Shown here: positions 16,348-25,999 of the stretch, piece after piece
Layout of the letters: every line of letters starts with the position of its first letter
How positions within the stretch are numbered: position 1 is the stretch's first letter
Assembly: GCA_017482005.1 (NCBI GenBank)
Contig: JAFUOI010000008.1
Location: 1-64,000, forward strand
Origin: Lachnospiraceae bacterium
GTDB taxonomy: Bacteria > Bacillota_A > Clostridia > Lachnospirales > Lachnospiraceae
Direction of reading: 5' to 3'
DNA length: 64,000 bases
The notes under the pieces: model-generated
What the model was told of the DNA's origin: nothing
The model's input: only the letters and a program-made list of their open reading frames with translations
The model's database searches: none
Position numbers and translations under genes: made by a program

Positions 16348-16377
16348 AAAAAATCCCTCCTTTTCCTACTAATAAAC

Positions 16378-16406
16378 AGCATACCTTGATTTAAAATGAG
16401 TGTCAA
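16378..16406 (-). promoter_or_regulatory. Promoter of the flavoprotein-rubredoxin gene
   Basis: Minus-strand TTGACA (16401-16406) and TATGCT (16378-16383) with a 17-bp spacer. Confidence 0.65.
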
Positions 16407-16446
16407 TTTTTTCAACTGTTAATTTCATGTTTTTTTTACAATACCG

Positions 16447-16452
16447 TATAAT
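16447..16452 (+). promoter_or_regulatory. -10 element close to the GDPD start
   Basis: TATAAT ends 16 bp before the first likely ATG (16469) and 28 bp before the second (16481). No purine-rich ribosome site lies between, so the message would have a very short leader. Confidence 0.5.
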
Positions 16453-16468
16453 TTTCCCCAAAATACAT

Positions 16469-17314
16469 ATGACTGATACTATGAAAAAACGAACTTCTTT
16501 ATTATTTATTATTATAATTCTTCTTACTTTCACGGTTGGTTTCACCGTAAAAAAATATAATTCACAGAAAACACCGGCACCGGCGCCCTCTATTGTTGCC
16601 CACCGCGGTGACAGTGCACATGCGCCCGAAAACACATTGCCGGCTTTTGAACTGGCAATACAAAAAGGGGCCGATTGTATTGAACTTGACGTCCGTCAGA
16701 CTGCCGACCACGTTCCGGTTGTCATACATGACAAAAACATGGCACGTATATCCGGAACAGACTGTAAAGTTTCTGATATAACCTTTCGGGAGCTTGTGGC
16801 CATGGACATTGACGATGGATTTGCATCCCAATACAAAAACACTCATATATGCACACTTGAACAGGCTATCTGTCTTTGCCGGAACCGCGTACGGCTCAAC
16901 ATCGACCTGAAAGTTTCCGGATTGGAAGAAGAAATCGTATCGCTTCTGCAAAAATACAACCTATCCGGACAATGCGAAATCACTTCCGGAAAAGCGCAAA
17001 CTCTCCGCACACTCAAAACATTGGACCCTGACATAAAAACCCTTCTTTTAATGTCATCTGCCGAAGATGTGCGCGACTATTTATACGGAGAAATTCTCTC
17101 AAAAGACAGGAAAACTTATATCGACGGGATCAGCGTAAAAGTTGCCCATGTAAACGAATTTCTTGTACAGACAGCCCACAGCCGCGGACAGTCAGTACAT
17201 GTATGGACTGTCAATTCCGAAGAGGATTTTCATCGTGTATACAACCTCGGCGTGGATGCCATTATTACGGATGACCCTGAGAAGGCTGTTTATTATCTCC
17301 ACTACGAACAATAA
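16469..17314 (+). CDS. Membrane-anchored glycerophosphodiester phosphodiesterase
   Basis: About 281 residues. After MTDTMKKR comes a single hydrophobic span (residues 10-27), then the GDPD barrel. Catalytic motifs are seen: AHRGDS...APENT, ELDVRQT and HDKNMARISG, followed by the C-terminal VHVWTVNS and DAIITDDP. It hydrolyses glycerophosphodiesters from phospholipid turnover to glycerol-3-phosphate and an alcohol, here probably outside the membrane. Starts at 16469 and 16481 are both possible and neither has a clear ribosome site. The 3' end overlaps the convergent M18 peptidase gene by 13 bp. Confidence 0.9.
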   Translation: MTDTMKKRTSLLFIIIILLTFTVGFTVKKYNSQKTPAPAPSIVAHRGDSAHAPENTLPAFELAIQKGADCIELDVRQTADHVPVVIHDKNMARISGTDCKVSDITFRELVAMDIDDGFASQYKNTHICTLEQAICLCRNRVRLNIDLKVSGLEEEIVSLLQKYNLSGQCEITSGKAQTLRTLKTLDPDIKTLLLMSSAEDVRDYLYGEILSKDRKTYIDGISVKVAHVNEFLVQTAHSRGQSVHVWTVNSEEDFHRVYNLGVDAIITDDPEKAVYYLHYEQ

Positions 17315-18588
17315 AATGCCGTCATAAACCGAGTCATATGCGAAACATCTTCTTTTCCTGCTGTCTCAAACGCTGCATGCATTGCCAGCTGCGGAAGTCC
17401 TATATCCGCGGCCGGAACCGACACACTTGTCAGGGCAATATTGCCCAATGTGGATCCGCCTGCAATATCAGAACGGTTGTGATATGTCTGATAAGGCACT
17501 TTTTCCTTCTCACAGATTGCTTTCACATATGCGCCGGAATATGCGCTTGTGGTATATTTCTGTGCTCCGTGATATTTGATAACAATTCCTTTGTTAAGAA
17601 GCGGACGATTGGTCGGATCTGACTTTTCCTGATAGTTTGGATGCAGTGCATGGGCATTGTCAGCACTGACCAGAAAACTTTCTGCCAAAAGACACGGAAG
17701 AGAAAGTTCCATGGATTCACATATTCTCTGTAAAACAGATAACAGAAAATCCGAAGCCGCCCCCTGCATCGTCTGACTTCCGACTTCTTCATTATCAAAT
17801 ACTGCCAAAAGAGCAATTTTATCCGTCGGCTTACTTTCAATCAAAGCTTTCATACCGCAATATACGCAGGACAAATCATCAAGACGCGGAGCCCCGATCA
17901 GCTCTCCGGATAATCCCATAGCAAGGGACTTCTGCACCGGATATAAATAAAGATCTGCACCGAGAACGTCCTCCGCATTGACGGAAAGCTCTCCGGCGAT
18001 TTTTTGATCCAACATCTCTTTATCTGCTGTTGTCCCTGCCAGCGGTAACAGGTGAAGCTGGGTATTTAACTCCCCTTCTTTCTCCCCGCCCCGCTTCATA
18101 TGAACGGCAAGGGACGGTATAATAAAAAGAGGCTCTTTCATATCAATAAGCTTCGTCTCAAGGGAAAGCCCTTCCTTACGTACCACCACTCTGCCGGCCA
18201 AAGACAGCGGACGGTCCAACCATGTTTCTTTGATCATCCCCCCGTAATTTTCCACATTCAGCTTAAGATAGCCATCCTCCACTGCAATGCCCGCCTTTTC
18301 TTTCAGTTTAAAACAAGGCGAGTCGCTGTGGGCACAGACCATATGAAAACCTTTGAGATCTTGCTTTTCCGCCTTTCTGCCGGAGTTTTGAATCTGCGGC
18401 ACACAAAAAGCAATCAGCGAAGAATCGTTACGTACAATATATTTTTTATCTCCCGGCCGGATTGTCCACGAATCCTTTTCGTATATTCTTTCATATCCTT
18501 CCCGCTCCAGGCGCCGTGCGGTTTCCGCCACCGCCTGAAACGCGGTCACGGAACAATCCATAAACTCAAAAAAATCATTCTGCATCAT
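17302..18588 (-). CDS. apeB: M18-family (aspartyl-type) aminopeptidase
   Basis: A 428-residue M18 peptidase that removes N-terminal residues, often Asp or Glu, in the cytoplasm. Metal-binding motifs are visible: HSDSPCFKLK, DDLSC, DNEEVGSQTMQGA and the final His in LAMHAAFE. The start is at 18588, where GGGAGA lies inside the last codons of fruK (stop at 18593), so the two genes are coupled. It ends overlapping the convergent GDPD gene by 13 bp. Confidence 0.9.
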   Translation of the reverse strand: MMQNDFFEFMDCSVTAFQAVAETARRLEREGYERIYEKDSWTIRPGDKKYIVRNDSSLIAFCVPQIQNSGRKAEKQDLKGFHMVCAHSDSPCFKLKEKAGIAVEDGYLKLNVENYGGMIKETWLDRPLSLAGRVVVRKEGLSLETKLIDMKEPLFIIPSLAVHMKRGGEKEGELNTQLHLLPLAGTTADKEMLDQKIAGELSVNAEDVLGADLYLYPVQKSLAMGLSGELIGAPRLDDLSCVYCGMKALIESKPTDKIALLAVFDNEEVGSQTMQGAASDFLLSVLQRICESMELSLPCLLAESFLVSADNAHALHPNYQEKSDPTNRPLLNKGIVIKYHGAQKYTTSAYSGAYVKAICEKEKVPYQTYHNRSDIAGGSTLGNIALTSVSVPAADIGLPQLAMHAAFETAGKEDVSHMTRFMTAFYCS

Positions 18589-18592
18589 AATT

Positions 18593-19525
18593 TTATCTCC
18601 CATTTTCTTTTATTAACTTTTCTACATCTCCGCGTTCCGGAAGCCCTTGCAAAAACGCGCATGCACTTCCCGCGCAAACCGCCGTACGAAACGCTGTTTC
18701 CATCCGCTTCTCCTGCTCATTGGCAGACGTATTCAGCGCAGCAAGAAATCCCGCTACCATGGAATCCCCGGAACCGACAGAATTGACAACCGTTCCTTCC
18801 GGAGCATCCATCTCATATTCTTCCCCATCCTCACCGACATAAACAGCTCCGTTTCCTGCCATGGAAACTATAATATTTCCCGCTCCCCTTGTCCGGAGCT
18901 TCCGGGCATATATCAATGCTTCTTCTCTCGTATCAATTTGTACACCGAACATTTCTCCAAGTTCATGATGGTTGGGTTTAATCAAAAACGGTTTATATTT
19001 CAGTACACGCTCTGCCAAACGTTTCTCTGCATCTACCACAATCCGTACACCTTTTCCGGAAAGCATATTGCAAATCTCTTCATAGACCGACTCCGATACC
19101 GATGAGGGAATACTTCCTGCGAGAATCAATGTATCGCCTTCTTTTAGTTTGCATAACTCATCTTTTAGTCTGGATACATATTCCGGAGGAATCTGAGGAC
19201 CGTTCCCATTAATCTCCGTTTCCACGCCGTCCGCCAGACTATGCATTTTCACATTCACCCTTGAGTTTCCCTCAGGTAACTTTATAAAATCCGTGAGGAT
19301 TTCTTTTTCCCGGAGCATTGCTTCAATTTTATCTCCCGTAAAACCTGCAACAAATCCGAGTGCCGTGCTCTCAACACCGAGATTTTTCAAAACAACCGAC
19401 ACGTTGATTCCCTTTCCACCGGGAAAAAATGCTTCCTCCTGTGACCGGTTCAATTCACCGTTCTGAAACGACGGGACTGTCACCACATAATCAATGGACG
19501 GATTTAATGTTACTGTATATATCAT
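18593..19525 (-). CDS. fruK: 1-phosphofructokinase
   Basis: A 310-residue PfkB-family sugar kinase. The N terminus MIYTVTLNPSIDYVV, the FPGGKGINVS sugar-binding block and GSGDSMVAGF near residue 250 (anion hole with catalytic Asp) are diagnostic for the fruK/tagatose-6-P kinase group. It phosphorylates fructose-1-phosphate to fructose-1,6-bisphosphate after PTS uptake. No PTS or FruR gene is next to it in this window; instead it is followed by the M18 peptidase in an apparent operon. Tagatose-6-phosphate kinase is the alternative. Confidence 0.85.
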   Translation of the reverse strand: MIYTVTLNPSIDYVVTVPSFQNGELNRSQEEAFFPGGKGINVSVVLKNLGVESTALGFVAGFTGDKIEAMLREKEILTDFIKLPEGNSRVNVKMHSLADGVETEINGNGPQIPPEYVSRLKDELCKLKEGDTLILAGSIPSSVSESVYEEICNMLSGKGVRIVVDAEKRLAERVLKYKPFLIKPNHHELGEMFGVQIDTREEALIYARKLRTRGAGNIIVSMAGNGAVYVGEDGEEYEMDAPEGTVVNSVGSGDSMVAGFLAALNTSANEQEKRMETAFRTAVCAGSACAFLQGLPERGDVEKLIKENGR

Positions 19526-19626
19526 ATGTTTTCCTCTTGTTTCCTTTCATAATGCTTGAAGGCATCTCACAAAAAGTATATAATTCTTTTAATTGCGATG
19601 CAAGAACAATCCAAAGGAGTTTAGCT

Positions 19627-21027
19627 ATGTCTTTCACATTACCCAAAGACTTTACTGTGCGTATGCAGGAAATGCTCGGCGATGAATATTCTGACTTTCT
19701 GCACAGCTATGAAAATGCAAACTATCAGGCACTTCGTATTAATCGGCTCAAGGGAGATATCAATTCTTTCCAATCCGTTTGCGGATTTGCAGACTCTCTG
19801 ACTCCGGTCACTTGGACCTGCGACGGTTTTTATTACCCTGACCGGCTTCGTCCCGGAAAACATCCGTATCACGAAGCCGGCGTATATTATATCCAGGAAC
19901 CGAGTGCCATGATGCCTGCGGCTCTTCTTGATGCACAACCAGGCGAAAAGATACTTGATTTGTGCGCTGCTCCCGGAGGCAAAAGTACACAGATTGCCTC
20001 AGCAATGCAACAGAAGGGGCTTCTGATCAGCAATGAAATTCATCCTGCCAGAGCCCGGATTCTCTCTGAAAATATGGAGCGCATGGGGATACGAAACGCA
20101 ATTGTAACAAACGAATCTCCTCAGACACTTGCTCCCCGCTTTCCTTCCTATTTTGACCGCATCATGGTCGACGCACCATGTTCCGGAGAAGGAATGTTCC
20201 GCAAAAACGAAGAAGCCGTCTCTCAATGGAGTGTTGAAAACGTGCGCATATGTGCAGACCGTCAGGACGAGATTCTAGATTGCGCCCATCGGATGCTGCG
20301 TCCCGGCGGAACTATGGTGTACTCCACATGTACATTTGCACCGGACGAAAATGAAGGCAGCATTTCACGCTTTTTACTTCGTCATCCGGAATACGAAATT
20401 ATTGAGCAGACAAGACTCTGGCCTCATAAAATCAAAGGCGAAGGTCATTTTGTCGCTGTTCTCTGCAAAAAATCCTTCTCCGGATCGGATGAAAAGGCCA
20501 GTAGTGTCGTTCCCGGCAAAAGTGATTTTTGCCTACGTGACAACCGCATAGAAAGCTCATCTTTTTCCGGAAGGAAAAAAGGGAAACAAAAACAGCCGGA
20601 TGGAACGGATTTAAAAGAATTGCAGAACTTTTTAAATGATACTTTACGCCTTCCCCTCACGGGACGTATAGAATGCTTTGGTGACCAAATATATCTTCTT
20701 CCGGAAGAGACTCCTTCTCTCGGGGGACTGCGCGTGCTGCGTGCAGGTCTGCATCTTGGCACCATGCTCAAAAACAGATTTGAGCCGTCACATGCACTGG
20801 CTCTCACACTTTCCCCGGAAGATGTCGCATCCTCCGTATCACTCCACTCCAACCTTCCTGATGAATACCGTATCGCCTGCGATTATATCGGCGGTCAGAC
20901 TTTCTCACTGGAAGGACGTAAAGGATGGCATCTGATTTGCCTTGACAGTTACAGTCTTGGTTGGGGAAAACTTGCCGGCGGCATAGTAAAAAATCATTAT
21001 CCCAAGGGACTGCGAAAAAACTTGTAA
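19627..21027 (+). CDS. RsmB/RsmF-type rRNA m5C methyltransferase
   Basis: A 466-residue SAM-dependent methyltransferase. Motif I reads DLCAAPGGKSTQIA, and the two catalytic Cys lie in APCSGEGMF (motif IV) and YSTCTF (motif VI). The C-terminal 130 residues match the RNA-binding tail of the RsmF/YebU group, with LRVLRAGLHLGTM. It methylates a cytosine in 16S rRNA. The start at 19627 is preceded by AAAGGAG; longer in-frame starts upstream overlap fruK and lack a ribosome site. It is divergent from fruK with about 100 bp between. Confidence 0.9.
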   Translation: MSFTLPKDFTVRMQEMLGDEYSDFLHSYENANYQALRINRLKGDINSFQSVCGFADSLTPVTWTCDGFYYPDRLRPGKHPYHEAGVYYIQEPSAMMPAALLDAQPGEKILDLCAAPGGKSTQIASAMQQKGLLISNEIHPARARILSENMERMGIRNAIVTNESPQTLAPRFPSYFDRIMVDAPCSGEGMFRKNEEAVSQWSVENVRICADRQDEILDCAHRMLRPGGTMVYSTCTFAPDENEGSISRFLLRHPEYEIIEQTRLWPHKIKGEGHFVAVLCKKSFSGSDEKASSVVPGKSDFCLRDNRIESSSFSGRKKGKQKQPDGTDLKELQNFLNDTLRLPLTGRIECFGDQIYLLPEETPSLGGLRVLRAGLHLGTMLKNRFEPSHALALTLSPEDVASSVSLHSNLPDEYRIACDYIGGQTFSLEGRKGWHLICLDSYSLGWGKLAGGIVKNHYPKGLRKNL

Positions 21028-21043
21028 TTTACATTAAGATATG

Positions 21044-21098
21044 AAAAAGGAGCTCTGAGCCCGGTTATCCTTATACCGGTCTCAAAAGCTCCTTTTAT
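21044..21098. terminator. Bidirectional terminator between the methyltransferase and pilT
   Basis: AAAAGGAGCTCTGAG and CTCAAAAGCTCCTTTT form the outer stem, with an inner CCGG/CCGG pairing. T runs are present for both strands, so it serves both convergent genes. Confidence 0.85.
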
Positions 21099-21117
21099 TT
21101 TTACAGTATTTTATTCA

Positions 21118-22164
21118 TTAAATATACTGCTGCATCTCTTTTACATTTGTTGAATACTGAAGCGCAGTTTCTCTTGTAATCTTGCCCTGCATAACAAGCA
21201 TCTTAAGATCATGATTCAGTGTATGCATTCCTGCTGCAAGGTTAGACTGCATTGTACTCGGAAGCTGATGCATCTTATTCTCACGAATCAAGTTACCTAC
21301 TGCTTCGTTATTCAAAAGAATTTCCGTCGCAACCACTCGTCCCTCATCTCCTGCAATCGGAAGAAGCTGCTGCGTAATAACACCTTTCAGTACGCTGGCA
21401 AGTTGCATACGCATCTGATTTTGCCCGTGAGGCGGACATGCGTCAATAATACGCTCTACCGTCTGCGGAGCACTTGTTGTATGTAAGGTTGAAAGTACCA
21501 GATGCCCTGTTTCTGCTGCGGAAACAGCTGCAGAAATCGTCTCGTAGTCACGCATCTCACCAACCAAAATAATATCCGGATCTTCACGGAGTGCTGAACG
21601 GAGTGCCGTAGCAAATGTATCCACGTCACGCCCTACTTCTCTCTGATGAATCATGGCTTTTCCGTGCGGATATATATATTCAATCGGATCCTCAATCGTC
21701 AGAACGTGCTTTTTCTGGTTCTTATTAATATAATCAATAATCGCCGCAAGAGTTGTGGTCTTACCACTACCGGTCGGTCCTGTTACAAGAATAAGACCTC
21801 TTGGCTCATCTGCCAGCTTACGCACTACATCCGGAAGACCGAGATTCGCGAAAGTCGGCGTTGTATTCTCAAGAAGACGGATACTTGCCGCAAGATTGTT
21901 ACGCTGATGATATACATTCACTCGCATACGTGCACCGTCCGGCGTAATACCAGAGAAGTCAAGATCCTTACCTGATAACACGCGTGCTTTCTGCTCCTCG
22001 TTAAGAATTGATAAAATCATTTCTTCAATCTCTTTCGGATCAGGAACCGGCTCAAGCAGTTCAAGCTCCCCAAAACGACGAACCGCCGTATGTGTTCCTA
22101 CCGTCAGGTGAATGTCCGAGCAGGTATTCCTTCTTGCATAATCCATTAATTCCAAAAAAGTCAT
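21118..22164 (-). CDS. pilT: Type IV pilus retraction ATPase PilT
   Basis: A 348-residue secretion ATPase. It has the PilT N-terminal domain, Walker A GPTGSGKTT near residue 130, an Asp box, and Walker B LVGEMRD followed by a His box (GHLVLSTLHT). The C-terminal GNLIREN corresponds to the AIRNLIRE motif that defines retraction ATPases. It would disassemble pilins to retract pili and power twitching or DNA uptake. No other pilus gene is in the window, so its partner genes lie elsewhere. Confidence 0.95.
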   Translation of the reverse strand: MTFLELMDYARRNTCSDIHLTVGTHTAVRRFGELELLEPVPDPKEIEEMILSILNEEQKARVLSGKDLDFSGITPDGARMRVNVYHQRNNLAASIRLLENTTPTFANLGLPDVVRKLADEPRGLILVTGPTGSGKTTTLAAIIDYINKNQKKHVLTIEDPIEYIYPHGKAMIHQREVGRDVDTFATALRSALREDPDIILVGEMRDYETISAAVSAAETGHLVLSTLHTTSAPQTVERIIDACPPHGQNQMRMQLASVLKGVITQQLLPIAGDEGRVVATEILLNNEAVGNLIRENKMHQLPSTMQSNLAAGMHTLNHDLKMLVMQGKITRETALQYSTNVKEMQQYI

Positions 22165-22290
22165 TGGCTGTTTACCCCCTTATAAGTAAATAATTTTTAT
22201 AACCCACATTACTCTTCTATGTTACAACATCCTGACTTTTCGGTCAATCTTTCTTTTTGAAATACATGAGCGCGTCCATTTTCATATTTC

Positions 22291-24000
22291 TTATATCGGA
22301 AAGCTGTCCCTAACACATAATGCTCCCCAGCCCGTCATGTCATTCGGCCACTGATCATACCCCGGCAACCGACGCGCTCCCCGAATCAAATATGCCTTTA
22401 CCTTTTCGCCATACAAATACGGATCATTCTCTTTTACGATTCCCCATTCCATTAAAAGTGCGGCAGCGGCCGTGACAAAGGGAGCCGCATAAGAAGTTCC
22501 GCTGACAGTTTCAATCCCTTCACTTCCCCGAACACGAAGATTTACTCCCGGTGCCACGATATCCGGTTTTGCAAGTCCTTCTCCTATCTCTGTCGCATTC
22601 ACTGCAAACCCTCTCCCTGAAAAATCTGCATATGCCCCGAAAAACGTCTGATAGGCTCCGACCGTAATCACTTTCTGTGCCGTCGCAGGAATCGTAAGCG
22701 TTACATTGGGATTCGGCAAAAGAAATCTCGTCGCACTGCTGCGCACCACCTCCGAAGGCAAGTACATCTGCACATTCCCGTTTACTACATTGTCGGGATC
22801 CATCACAATCTGCCACACCCCTCGGTTTACATACCTTGAACCATCGCCATCCGGAAGAAAATCTAAATATATTTCCTCCTTTGTACGATATGGCTGTGGC
22901 TTTCCGCTGTATATCAGTAATCTGGTCTGCTCAAGTACAATCTGTTGTGCACCACCGGTCTCTGCCTGTTGCCCGATTCTGTATGATTCTCCGGCAGGTG
23001 AAATAATTGTTATCCTGTAGATATCAGCATAATTTTTCCATATCTGCAAAGATAAGCCGGACTCATAATTACCTACGGCAAATTCCACCCGTGTTGTCTC
23101 TTCAATCTGTGCCGAAAAATGCCCGGCAGATGCCCCTTCATTTCCGCTCCCGACACAAATAACATTCCTGCCGATTTCCGATATGTTATCTATAAACCGT
23201 TCCAAAAGTGAAGTTCCGTCATGAGAACCATACGTATTTCCAAAACTCAAATTGATTGCAACCGGTATTCCCGCCCCGGCAGCCTTTTTTACAACATAAT
23301 TAAATGCCCGCATCAAAGAAGTTGTTGCCGGATAACTCTCCTGGTTTTCCGTATTCAGTTTTACGATAATGAATCTGCTTCCGGGCGCCCCCTGCGCGGC
23401 AATGGAAGCAACCTTTGTTCCATGCCCTGTCACATCTGTTGACAAAGGTATCGCGCTCTCTCCCGCTTCCAGATTTTCATCAATCTCTTCACGCGTGTAT
23501 TCTGTACCTTTCCCCTGGTCAAACAGCCAATCTATTCTTGTTGTACCGTCCGCATTGCGAAATACGGGTAGTTTATAATCAATTCCCGAGTCAATGACTG
23601 CAATATAGATGTCTTCTCCACTGAGTCCTTTTCCATCCTGCCCTATCGGCAATACATCGCTGAAGCAGGATGCTGCAAATGCAGTTTCTACCTGTGGATA
23701 GATACGTTTTGGTTTCTCAATATATTCAATTTCTTCGATCTGTGCAAATGCCGGAATCATACGTTCCGGCAAAATAACGATTGCATATCCTGCAATCAAC
23801 TCTTCTATCTGTATCTCCTCCGTGGCATAACGCGAAAGATTCCCCGAATGTTTTACAATCAACTCCCAACGCTGTGAAACCGCATCATATCCTGTATTCA
23901 AATTCTGCGAAGTTGCACGCAGCTGACTGTCAACATCCAGCGCAAGGCTTAATTGATTTTCCAACTTCTGATTTTCCATATTCTTCATCCCGGCATCCAT
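22291..24000 (-). CDS. Subtilisin-like serine protease (S8 family, CspB-like)
   Basis: About 569 residues. The catalytic triad is intact: Asp in AVIDSGIDY (near residue 139), His in GHGTKVAS and Ser in SGTSYAAPF near the end. A 180-residue insertion between His and Ser matches the jelly-roll insert of clostridial Csp proteases, which activate the germination enzyme SleC. There is no signal peptide. N-terminal residues 1-100 may act as a prodomain. The start is uncertain: TTG at 24018, ATG at 24000 or ATG at 23988 are all possible and none has a strong ribosome site. Spore germination is an inference from the family. Confidence 0.85.
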   Translation of the reverse strand: MDAGMKNMENQKLENQLSLALDVDSQLRATSQNLNTGYDAVSQRWELIVKHSGNLSRYATEEIQIEELIAGYAIVILPERMIPAFAQIEEIEYIEKPKRIYPQVETAFAASCFSDVLPIGQDGKGLSGEDIYIAVIDSGIDYKLPVFRNADGTTRIDWLFDQGKGTEYTREEIDENLEAGESAIPLSTDVTGHGTKVASIAAQGAPGSRFIIVKLNTENQESYPATTSLMRAFNYVVKKAAGAGIPVAINLSFGNTYGSHDGTSLLERFIDNISEIGRNVICVGSGNEGASAGHFSAQIEETTRVEFAVGNYESGLSLQIWKNYADIYRITIISPAGESYRIGQQAETGGAQQIVLEQTRLLIYSGKPQPYRTKEEIYLDFLPDGDGSRYVNRGVWQIVMDPDNVVNGNVQMYLPSEVVRSSATRFLLPNPNVTLTIPATAQKVITVGAYQTFFGAYADFSGRGFAVNATEIGEGLAKPDIVAPGVNLRVRGSEGIETVSGTSYAAPFVTAAAALLMEWGIVKENDPYLYGEKVKAYLIRGARRLPGYDQWPNDMTGWGALCVRDSFPI

Positions 24001-24104
24001 TATTATCAGTTTATTCAAAAAACTGTTTTTTGCTTTTCAATCGCAAACATTTTGTGATAGGATAAAAACATCAAAGGAAAGGATGGCAAACTGCTGCACA
24101 AAGT

Positions 24105-25136
24105 ATGATACCAACAAGTCAAGACCTGAATATCTATGTCCGGGACGATCTGTACGAAACCAAACAACACGGTACTCCGGACTATCCGCTTGCCCTGTAC
24201 CATGTCGACTCCCAAAACATGTATCTGGAACTGGTCTACTGGCACTGGCATGAAGAATTTGAATATATTGTTGTTACCGGAGGAACGGCTCACTTTTTGG
24301 TCGGCGATCAGGATTTCATTTTATCATCCGGCGACTGCCTTCTGATTAACCAGAATGTTATTCACCGGGTCAAACCGTACAACGATTGTGATTGTACCTA
24401 CTATTCGGTGGTATTCCATCCATCTCTTTTTTTGGATGTAAACAATCCGGTCGTACGCTCGAAATATTTGGATCCGGTTTCTAACTCCCCTTATCTGAAA
24501 TATTATCTGCTGAAACCCGACAATCCGGACGCTGTTCCTTTTATTCAACTGTTGCAAAAGATTATAAGCATAAATGAGCAGTGTGATTTCGGTTATGAAC
24601 TTACAACCAAGGCACTTTTATGCGAATTGTGGATCAGTACTCTGCGTAGCGCCCTTCGCCGCATCGACTCCTCTCCACATGCCGAAAATACACAAACCAT
24701 TTTGGATGAAGATAGGGTCAAAAAAATTCTGACTTATATTGCCACCCATTATATGGAGCAGATTTCTCTGGAAGACATAGCCTCTTCCGTACATATAAGC
24801 AAAAGCGAATGCTGCCGCTGCTTTAAACGGCGTCTGCATGTCACACCATTTGAATATTTAATTAAATATCGGATATATTCTGCTGCCATCATGATTGTAC
24901 AATGTACCGGAAGAATTTCTTTTTCTGATATTGCAATCAAGACAGGGTTTAACTCAAGCAGTTACTTTAATAAAATGTTTCGAAAATATATTGGAAGTAC
25001 GCCGACTCAATTCCGCAAAATCGTCGGCGGGAATCTTCTTAATATTCAGAAAGTCCTGGAAGGTCACATCCATCTTCAGGACGCCATGATTATAAGCGAT
25101 CTCATTGCAAAAGAAACACCGGATCTTCCACTGTGA
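24105..25136 (+). CDS. AraC-family transcriptional regulator
   Basis: A 343-residue regulator. The N-terminal cupin domain (YWHWHEEFEYIVVTGG, residues 45-60) probably senses a sugar or similar small molecule. The C-terminal 100 residues hold two helix-turn-helix motifs (ISLEDIASSVHISKSECCRCFKR and FSDIAIKTGFNSSSYFNKMFR). It is divergent from the subtilase gene by about 100 bp. A terminator whose arms include the last codons follows directly. The target genes are unknown. Confidence 0.9.
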   Translation: MIPTSQDLNIYVRDDLYETKQHGTPDYPLALYHVDSQNMYLELVYWHWHEEFEYIVVTGGTAHFLVGDQDFILSSGDCLLINQNVIHRVKPYNDCDCTYYSVVFHPSLFLDVNNPVVRSKYLDPVSNSPYLKYYLLKPDNPDAVPFIQLLQKIISINEQCDFGYELTTKALLCELWISTLRSALRRIDSSPHAENTQTILDEDRVKKILTYIATHYMEQISLEDIASSVHISKSECCRCFKRRLHVTPFEYLIKYRIYSAAIMIVQCTGRISFSDIAIKTGFNSSSYFNKMFRKYIGSTPTQFRKIVGGNLLNIQKVLEGHIHLQDAMIISDLIAKETPDLPL

Positions 25137-25148
25137 TCCGGTGTTTTT
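25115..25148 (+). terminator. Terminator overlapping the AraC gene's end
   Basis: ACACCGGATC (25115-25124) pairs perfectly with GATCCGGTGT (25135-25144) around a 10-base loop and is followed by TTTT. The stop codon lies in the stem, so the hairpin also includes coding sequence. Confidence 0.9.
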
Positions 25149-25153
25149 ATCTG

Positions 25154-25636
25154 CTATATTCTCTTTTCGTAACAATACCAATCATGCCCATACATATTTA
25201 CCGATCCGCGATTTTCAAAGGCAAGCTTACGATAGCTGGCAAGTGCCGCCGGATTACCGGGACTTACTAAAAAGTGTATTCCTTCATATCCGCGCTTTTT
25301 CAGTTCCTCCATCAGAAACAAAAGCATCCTGCGGGCAATCCCTTTCCCCTGCATATCCTTGCGTACGGCAAGTCTGGCCGCCTCTCTGCTGTTTTGAATC
25401 ATCCACTTATCAATCGCCTCTACCTGCGCATCGGAATCTATGGAAATCGTTGCCACAATCCCTTTCTTATCCCGCATAAGAAAGAGATTATTTTCTTTGA
25501 TGTCCATACAGATATGCTCCATGGCAGGATATCCTTCATCCCATGTACATCCGTCCGTTCCGATAAAAGAGTGATAGAATGCCAATATTTCTTCTGCCTC
25601 CGCTGACACGGCCGGCACAAAGCTTTCTTTTTCCAT
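25154..25636 (-). CDS. GNAT-family acetyltransferase
   Basis: A 160-residue GNAT protein. Motif A is seen as RLAVRKDMQGKGIARRMLL (acetyl-CoA pyrophosphate loop QGKGIA) near residue 95, and motif B follows at LVSPGNPAALASYRKLAF. The acceptor is unknown. The start at 25636 follows AAAGGAG. It is 16 bp downstream of the cupin gene, probably in one transcript. Confidence 0.85.
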   Translation of the reverse strand: MEKESFVPAVSAEAEEILAFYHSFIGTDGCTWDEGYPAMEHICMDIKENNLFLMRDKKGIVATISIDSDAQVEAIDKWMIQNSREAARLAVRKDMQGKGIARRMLLFLMEELKKRGYEGIHFLVSPGNPAALASYRKLAFENRGSVNMYGHDWYCYEKRI

Positions 25637-25652
25637 CTTTTCCTGCACTCCT

Positions 25653-25982
25653 TTACTGCTCAATTACCGCAGCATAAAAGCACAGATCGGCCGCGCCGTC
25701 ATTGATCAGCGTATGTTCATGTCCCTTGGGGCAAAACAATGCCATTCCGGTACATACTTTTCTTTCTTCTCCGTCGTCCACTACTTTTCCCGATCCCGAA
25801 GTAATAAATATCACTTCGCAATCCGTTTCATGGGTATGTACTCCGATAGACGCCCCCGGAACAAGTCGTCCCTGCATGATTTTATTGTTACCCTCAAGAA
25901 ACATTTTAACATCGTACTGTTTTTCACCGCCTTTAAAATTAGGCAAGGCTTTTTCTTCCATTTCCGCAAATGATATTACCAT
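25653..25982 (-). CDS. Small cupin-domain protein
   Basis: A 109-residue single-domain cupin. The metal-binding residues are clear: HTHETDCE in the first motif and CPKGHEHTLIN in the second. It probably binds a divalent metal and a small ligand. No enzyme activity can be assigned. It lies in a small operon with the GNAT gene and 17 bp downstream of the GGDEF-like gene. Confidence 0.8.
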   Translation of the reverse strand: MVISFAEMEEKALPNFKGGEKQYDVKMFLEGNNKIMQGRLVPGASIGVHTHETDCEVIFITSGSGKVVDDGEERKVCTGMALFCPKGHEHTLINDGAADLCFYAAVIEQ

Positions 25983-25999
25983 CTTTGTTTCCTCCTAAA

